Positions 58,761-64,000 of a DNA stretch of 64,000 nucleotides are shown here, piece by piece. The DNA lies in the NCBI GenBank assembly GCA_963920705.1, contig OY987237.1, positions 8,028,601 through 8,092,600 on the forward strand. The letters run 5' to 3'. The notes under the pieces are model-generated. The model was not told the DNA's origin and did not search any database. It worked only from the letters and a program-made list of their open reading frames with translations. Origin of the DNA: Odiellus spinosus. Lineage: Eukaryota > Arthropoda > Arachnida > Opiliones > Phalangiidae. How positions within the stretch are numbered: position 1 is the stretch's first letter; each line of letters opens with the position of its first letter. Position numbers and translations under genes: made by a program.

Positions 58761-60867
58761 TTTAAGTAAAGAATACTTTACATTTAAATTGATTGTTTAT
58801 CAAGTTTTTGCTAAAGCCCCGTTTTCAATCAAGTTTTTCAAGAGAATCCTATATCAAATTCACTTAGATATCAGCTTCTCTGTCCGATAAATTGAGTTAA
58901 ACGAAAGCTTCAACTTTGATTTGACGCAAAACCCTGAGTCTTGGCGAAAACATCTTGATAGAAAACGTACCTCAAGTCATATCAAGCGAGAAAAAAATAA
59001 ATTTACATAATTTTATCTAATTAATTTTGAAGTATCATAAAACCGCGTCAATCAAAATGGGTAACATTTGAATATCGGTATAAAAGCTAAAATTATAATC
59101 CTTAGACTCAAAATTCACGATATTTATATCAAATATTTGACGAAATGGGTGTTATTTGTAAATGTCAATTAATCAAAATTATAATATGACCCCAAAAAAC
59201 TCGATTTTTGCAAGAACAACACCTTAGGACCATAAAATTTGCCCGCTAAATTACGTCCAGCAGATTAGTCTTCGTTATTAGGCAACCCTAGATGGGTTTA
59301 GCTATAGATTTCAATGGTTTTATGGGTGACGAACCGTTCCCTAACAAGGGGTGCTAAAACCGAATAAACCATTAAGGCGTCATTAAAGAAGTAATTAAAA
59401 TTCACTTAGGGAAGCGCCGCGGTGTTAGCGTGCGTGAAGACTATAAGAGGGTAGCTACCAATAGGCAAGACGGGACAGCCACTACTCGCGGCAACAAAAA
59501 GATCATTTATCAAACGAAGAACATTGGTCGTTTCTTTAAGACGCTGCTTGCTGATGCCGCGCACCTTTCCATATTATTTCGCTAGCGTCGGCTGTTAAGA
59601 AAAGAATAGATATTGGTACAAAGCGCCTCGGAAGAAAGATCAAGAACTAATAGAACAAGAAGAAGAGAGATCCGATCTGATACGATTATGTTTTGCAAAA
59701 ACGTTCTAACTACCAAATATAAACATCATTGTTTTTCTCATATCCTTAATTAAAATTTGGTTCATTGTGAGATTCTGCGAGTCACCGTTTAATATAACTT
59801 TTTCATAAAGCAATAAGCTAAAAAAATAATTCATAGGCCTTCGAAAAAAGTAACAGCTCATCACTTTAATTATTAAATTGGTAACCAAGAATTAAATTAA
59901 ATTCAGGTAAAATTATTACAATGCGATATCTGCTTTGTAGCCTTATAAGTTCAAGAAATGAACCATACTTAAAGGAAGGGTGAAGAGGACAATTAAGTAT
60001 AGAATAGAATCAAATATTAAATTATGGAGGGTAAGTTGTTGGCAAGATTACCCTATAACCTGCGCCGAAATCAATCCAATGCTTGTGTTATTTAAATAGA
60101 CGTCATTGAAATTAATATAATTAAATAATAAAATTGAATCTTCATGTTATAATATATTTCAAAAGACAGAAATATTAAATAGAATTTACAAGATTCAAAG
60201 AGTCCCTCTATACCTAGATATTCGGATTACAAATGCTATTTAAATAGGCTATCATAGCAATTAAACGAAATAATTAAAGTGTTAATAGAGCCGAACTTCC
60301 GAAGTTTAACAATACATTTTCTTTGTAACTTTGCTCTTGAAAATTTTTTAGATTTTTAATTTTAGAATTATAGTTTCCTTATAAATAAAACTTTAAAATA
60401 TGGTTGTTAATTCGTTTTTGCAAAAAAATGGCGCCAAAAGATGGGTTGCCTAGCAACGAACTCAAGCTCTAAAAATCCCTCCTTTCTACCGGCGATTTGA
60501 ACGATTTGTATCGTACATAGGGAGTAAAGGAAAGCGTAGAGGCGAAGCGAGCGCATTTCGAGATAGATGGTCGACTTTATTTTCAGCTTGGCTAAGAGAA
60601 ATATTTCCGGGCAACACTTTCTCTTCTTACCATTTTATTTTTTAGATTTTCCTTTTTTTCTTTTACGGGGTTGTAAACGATAGCTATACGCGTAAGAAAC
60701 AGTCAGAAGTTTCAACGCGTTTATAAACTATAAAACATCTTTATCCGTAAAGGAATAGTTTCTTTTGATTTTGTCGGAAACAGTTAAAAATTTTGTGAAT
60801 TACTTTCGTTTCAAGCTCAAATCAGTTTCTTAGAGAAAATTTCAAAAGTCTAAAATATTTCTATCGT

Positions 60868-61203
60868 CAGAAGCCGATGAAACCCTCCTTTGAAGTCTAC
60901 TACTCCAATGTTCCATATAGCGCTCCTCTCTGTATGGGTAAAATTCCCAATTTTACGAGTTAGAAGGGGTCCTACTTCATCCCTCCTGTCTACGGAAAAT
61001 TGGAAATTCTCTTTCTCCACAAACGACGACGTTTTTGGACGAACTCCAAGGCTGCTAGAGATATTCGCTCGACGAACTCCCGCTCCGAAAATATCTACCG
61101 TTAGGAGGCGTACGAATCGCGCCTTTTGAAACTAACCCATACAGAGAGGGGTAGACAAGACCCGGGAGTAATATACTTCAAAGGAGGGTTTCATCGGCTT
61201 CTG
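60868..61203 (-). mobile_element. MITE family 1, copy E (inverted, no TSD)
   Basis: It is 336 bp with intact termini, and the interior is inverted relative to the other four copies. The flanking 7-mers CTATCGT and GCGTGAA do not match. The open frame inside is the reverse shadow of the repeat. Confidence 0.85.
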
Positions 61204-61288
61204 GCGTGAAGAAGAATACTTCCAGTAGAACCAAAAGTCTATCATTTTATTCCATGAAAGTAAACAACGCCCCCTGCTTTAATACTAT

Positions 61289-61480
61289 CAGCAAAAGTAC
61301 AGTTTTACGTCATAGCCCGCCATCACTTAAAAATAGCCAAAAAAGTCATCACCCCTGCATGGCTCGAGTGATTTGAACTCTTCCTCGATATTTTGTGTCG
61401 GGAGAGAGGGACGGAATTTAGGCGGGCCGCGCTTGATTATATTGCCTCCCCTTAACTTTGGGATCTCTCCAAAGTACAAA
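61289..61480 (-). mobile_element. hAT-like element, second copy (partial)
   Basis: The left terminus CAGCAAAAGTACAGTTTTAC is followed by an interior inverted relative to 13931-14206 (CACCCCTGCATGGCTCGAG, ATTTAGGCGGGCCGCGCTTG). The other terminus is not found. The 57 bases before the terminus (CAAAAGTCTATCAT, AAAGTAAACAA) also match those before 13931, in the same orientation. Confidence 0.5.
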
Positions 61481-62094
61481 TTTTTGAACTCTTTTTTTTT
61501 ATGAAAATAATTCTTAGTGCATTGACGCACCAATGGATTCAAATCAAAAAAGGCCACACATCAAAACATCCCTAGGTTTTCAGACTATCCCTTGCTTAAA
61601 AAAAAACCCAAAACATAGAGGTAATGGATAGGCTTGTTCTGAATTTTCAAAACTGAACTCTCCGAGTGAAAAGGAATTCTGGCTTGTGAACAAATTTGAA
61701 TATCTCGCTCTTTTTCTTTCTGCTCAAAGCTCTCTATTTTATAGATGAGGAGGGTTTTCTTACAAATTCGCCTGACTACGGGAAATTTTTTTATACAAGC
61801 CCGTCTATTCCCTCGGCTTTAAGAGTTTTAGAGAAAGACTCAATAAACGCGGCAGTATGCTGGAAGTTATAGGACTTGGTTGGTTTATTTTTCGGTAAAC
61901 ACTCGACAAGCGTATATACGTGTTTTGAAAAATAATAATAATGTTTATCCCGAAGAAAATCATTATAAAGAAGTTTTTTTTATTTGAATTCCGCGAGATG
62001 AGATGAGAAATTGGTAATTGATGAGTACATAAAGAGTATATTACATTTTCGAAGTTTCGAGAACTATACCACACGCACGGTGTAAGCTGAATAT
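61481..62094. other. Spacer, no gene
   Basis: This is AT-rich and no feature was recognised. Confidence 0.35.
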
Positions 62095-62520
62095 AAGTAA
62101 AGGTAAGTTGAAACTGCGGAGAAAAGCTAGTAAGTTGGAGCTGAAGTCATGGCAAGTTGGTGTTGAAATGAAGTCAAGTTAAGTTGATGGAGTTTAAATG
62201 AAGTAAAAGTAATTAGTTGGAGAGTTGTGATGAAGTGGAGGTAAGTTGCAGACTTGTGATGAACTGTTAAGTTGTAGAGTTGTGACGTAGTGAAGGTAAG
62301 TTGGGGTTTAAATAAAATGAATGTTAGTCGTTGTTAAAATGAAATCAATGCAAGTTGAAGTTGAAATTATATCAAGGTAAGTTGTAGTTGGGAAGATGTG
62401 AAGGTAATTAGTTGGAGTCGAGATTAACTGAAAGTAAGTTAGAATTGAAATGAAGTCAAGGATAAGTTGAAGTTGCGATGTAGTCTAGGTAAGTTTAAAT
62501 TGTTAAGGTATGTTGAAGAG
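62095..62520 (+). repeat. Degenerate minisatellite rich in GTAAGT
   Basis: It is a loose array of 25-35-bp units on the theme GGTAAGTTGGAGTTGAAATG followed by AAGT. GTAAGT occurs seven times, usually as AGGTAAGTT, which is the consensus 5' splice-site word. Units are strongly diverged and not in register for coding. Confidence 0.65.
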
Positions 62521-64000
62521 CTCTGAAGGGCATAAATTCAAAATGAGAAGTGAAGTTTATGATGAGAAATTATAAAGATGGAGGAGAATTCAAATTTAAA
62601 ATGATAATAAAGTACAGTATTTTACAAAACTAAATTTCAATATTAAAATCGATTTTATCTGTGGTATTTTGAGTAATTTTCAAGATGAAGATTATAAGTA
62701 TATACAGCACGGTGATACAAGTTAAAATAAGGGTAAGAATAGTGATACATAAAATTTAAGCTTAGAACTAAAAAAAAAAAAAGGAAAATGATGAAAAATT
62801 TCATAAATCGCCAAGAAAATGAAGAAAGATGAGTAGATGTACCGAAAAAAGATGTAAAGATACAAAAAAATAATAATAAATAACAAAAGATAGAGCGAAA
62901 AATCCAGATTTGGAAAACGAGTGCGCCAAGATTTCCTGAGAGACGATGTCCCAGTCCAGGAAGAAATAAAACATACAAAACGAAGAAAAAAAGCAAAAAA
63001 ACATACGCAATGAATGTGAAGGATTCAGAGGATGAAACAAGGCTGTGCAAACTATCGTAGTTCACATTCTATCACAGTATGTACAGGGATAGATTAAAAA
63101 AAAAATGAACATTGCTTTAATCGAGGGGGCTGACACTTGAGGAATTCGGTGTACAAATGGAAATGATTATTTGATGAAACAATGAGGTTCTCCTTTTAAA
63201 AACGTAATTGATGTTTCGTTTCTATATCAAGGAATACAAATATTTCCAATGTACAAGTATCGGGAAAAGTTTGAACTTGTACGAGGGTGGAGGAGGTAGA
63301 AACGTGAGAAATGTTGTTTTTTAAAAATAAGAAAAAAAAAAAAAAAAAAACAGGACAAAAGTAAACGGGCGAGGCAAAGTGTGGATTTCTCAAATGACGC
63401 GTAACGAAAAAGAGGAGTGGAAGGTTGTCTCGGGTGTTAGATCCCCTGCCTTCCCAAGGGCTGAATTTGGGCCGGCAATCTGAACTTATCGCTCGAAAGA
63501 AGCGATATATATATTTTTCCTCCTTTTCACTTTCAGGGATCCCAAACCCAGGCTAATATAAGGTTAGCATGGTGCCAAAACTAGATAACTTCAATTTGGG
63601 GTGAAGAAATTATTGTTTACATTTAGTTAAAATATGAAATATCTGGTAGGAAAAGTGACCCTTTGATATCTTGTTAAGCCTACGTGACTAACTCTGTTCC
63701 ATAATTGGCTATTCAATATCTTTCGAAAATGACAAAAACTACCTTTATCTGGATATCCCTTTTGGACACGAAGTAGACCTGTATATTTAAGACGGAACTT
63801 TCTATTTTAAAACCATATAACAGGAAATGCTCGAACTCGGGTTCCCTGCAGGTCCATTTAAAATTGTTACCACAGTTAAAATTTGAATTGTTTCCACAGT
63901 TAAAATTATTTAAAATTTGAATGTTTTCTAGGCCTTTGATGTGTTTCCATAGTTGAAATTTAAATGGCTAAGTTTTAACTACCACAATACATTTTCTGTT
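62521..64000. other. Spacer to window end
   Basis: The plus strand is A- and GA-rich at 62640-63090, which creates a phenylalanine-rich 136-codon frame on the minus strand that I do not accept as a gene. An A run lies near 63330-63350. Bases 63850-63960 contain three loose copies of TTTCCACAGTTAAAATTTGA. Confidence 0.4.

Larger units (their letters stand above)
56242..60867. other. Long spacer, no supported gene
   Basis: Bases 56970-57410 contain several GGCCGAATGGAA-like phrases in both orientations, probably a decayed repeat. Motif A occurs on the minus strand at 57511-57541 and 58731-58760. A CGTTTTCAATCAAG repeat lies at 58812-58966. Bases 59390-59590 are distinctly GC-richer and open on both strands, without recognisable products. 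Confidence 0.35.

Noticed and set aside
60890-61129. Open frames of 60-80 codons inside every family-1 MITE (also at 8907-9195, 28897-29128 and 30184-30399)
   Set aside because: They repeat only because the transposon repeats, occur in both orientations, and match no protein family.
62655-63065. 136-codon phenylalanine-rich minus-strand frame
   Set aside because: The plus strand is simply A/GA-rich here, which removes stop codons and yields F, L and S codons. There is no signal peptide plus topology pattern or motif.

Overview
This is a eukaryotic, almost certainly invertebrate-animal, intergenic window. It is roughly two-thirds A+T by eye and full of homopolymer runs, miniature inverted-repeat transposons (MITEs), minisatellites and old dispersed repeats. 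It has no operons, ribosome-binding sites or long open frames. The only convincing protein-coding piece is a two-exon segment on the minus strand (20572-21438). It encodes a cysteine-rich D8C (also called D10C) domain of the uromodulin/GP2 type, with GT-AG introns. To my knowledge such domains are common in cnidarians, molluscs, lancelets and vertebrates. That points to an invertebrate with an AT-rich, repeat-rich genome (a cnidarian is possible), but the sequence does not settle the clade.

Layout. 1-3.5 kb: a 403-bp tandem duplication, a small 66-bp duplication, a short TTAGG-like tract, a broken CUB-like open frame ending in a GPI-type tail, and a large fold-back element. 3.5-11 kb: a 7-bp-TSD MITE, a candidate TATA/initiator promoter, old dispersed repeats and a second type of 7-bp-TSD MITE. 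11.0-11.5 kb: a 14-bp minisatellite. 13.9 kb: a hAT-like element. 17.4-20.3 kb: elements with TTAA termini and A-rich repeats. 20.6-21.4 kb: the D8C exons. 21.9-36 kb: more MITEs, an old tandem duplication and two hAT-type MITEs. 36.65 kb: a near-complete hairpin of about 50 bp. 39-50 kb: dispersed repeats, two 7-bp-TSD MITEs, a tRNA-like SINE scrap and a second fold-back copy. 51.5-52.1 kb: a 22-bp satellite. 52.6-64 kb: further MITE copies and a degenerate array rich in GTAAGT.

The main biology visible is transposition history. Three MITE families with unrelated interiors all start with 5'-CA and make exact 7-bp target duplications, so one transposase type may have mobilised all of them. 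One insertion (8808-9144) can be checked against a paralogous empty site at 23.7 kb. A separate family makes 8-bp duplications (hAT-like), and another uses TTAA. No autonomous transposase, tRNA gene, rRNA or CRISPR array was recognised. Most open frames of 60-110 codons occur about as often as chance predicts at this base composition and are left out.
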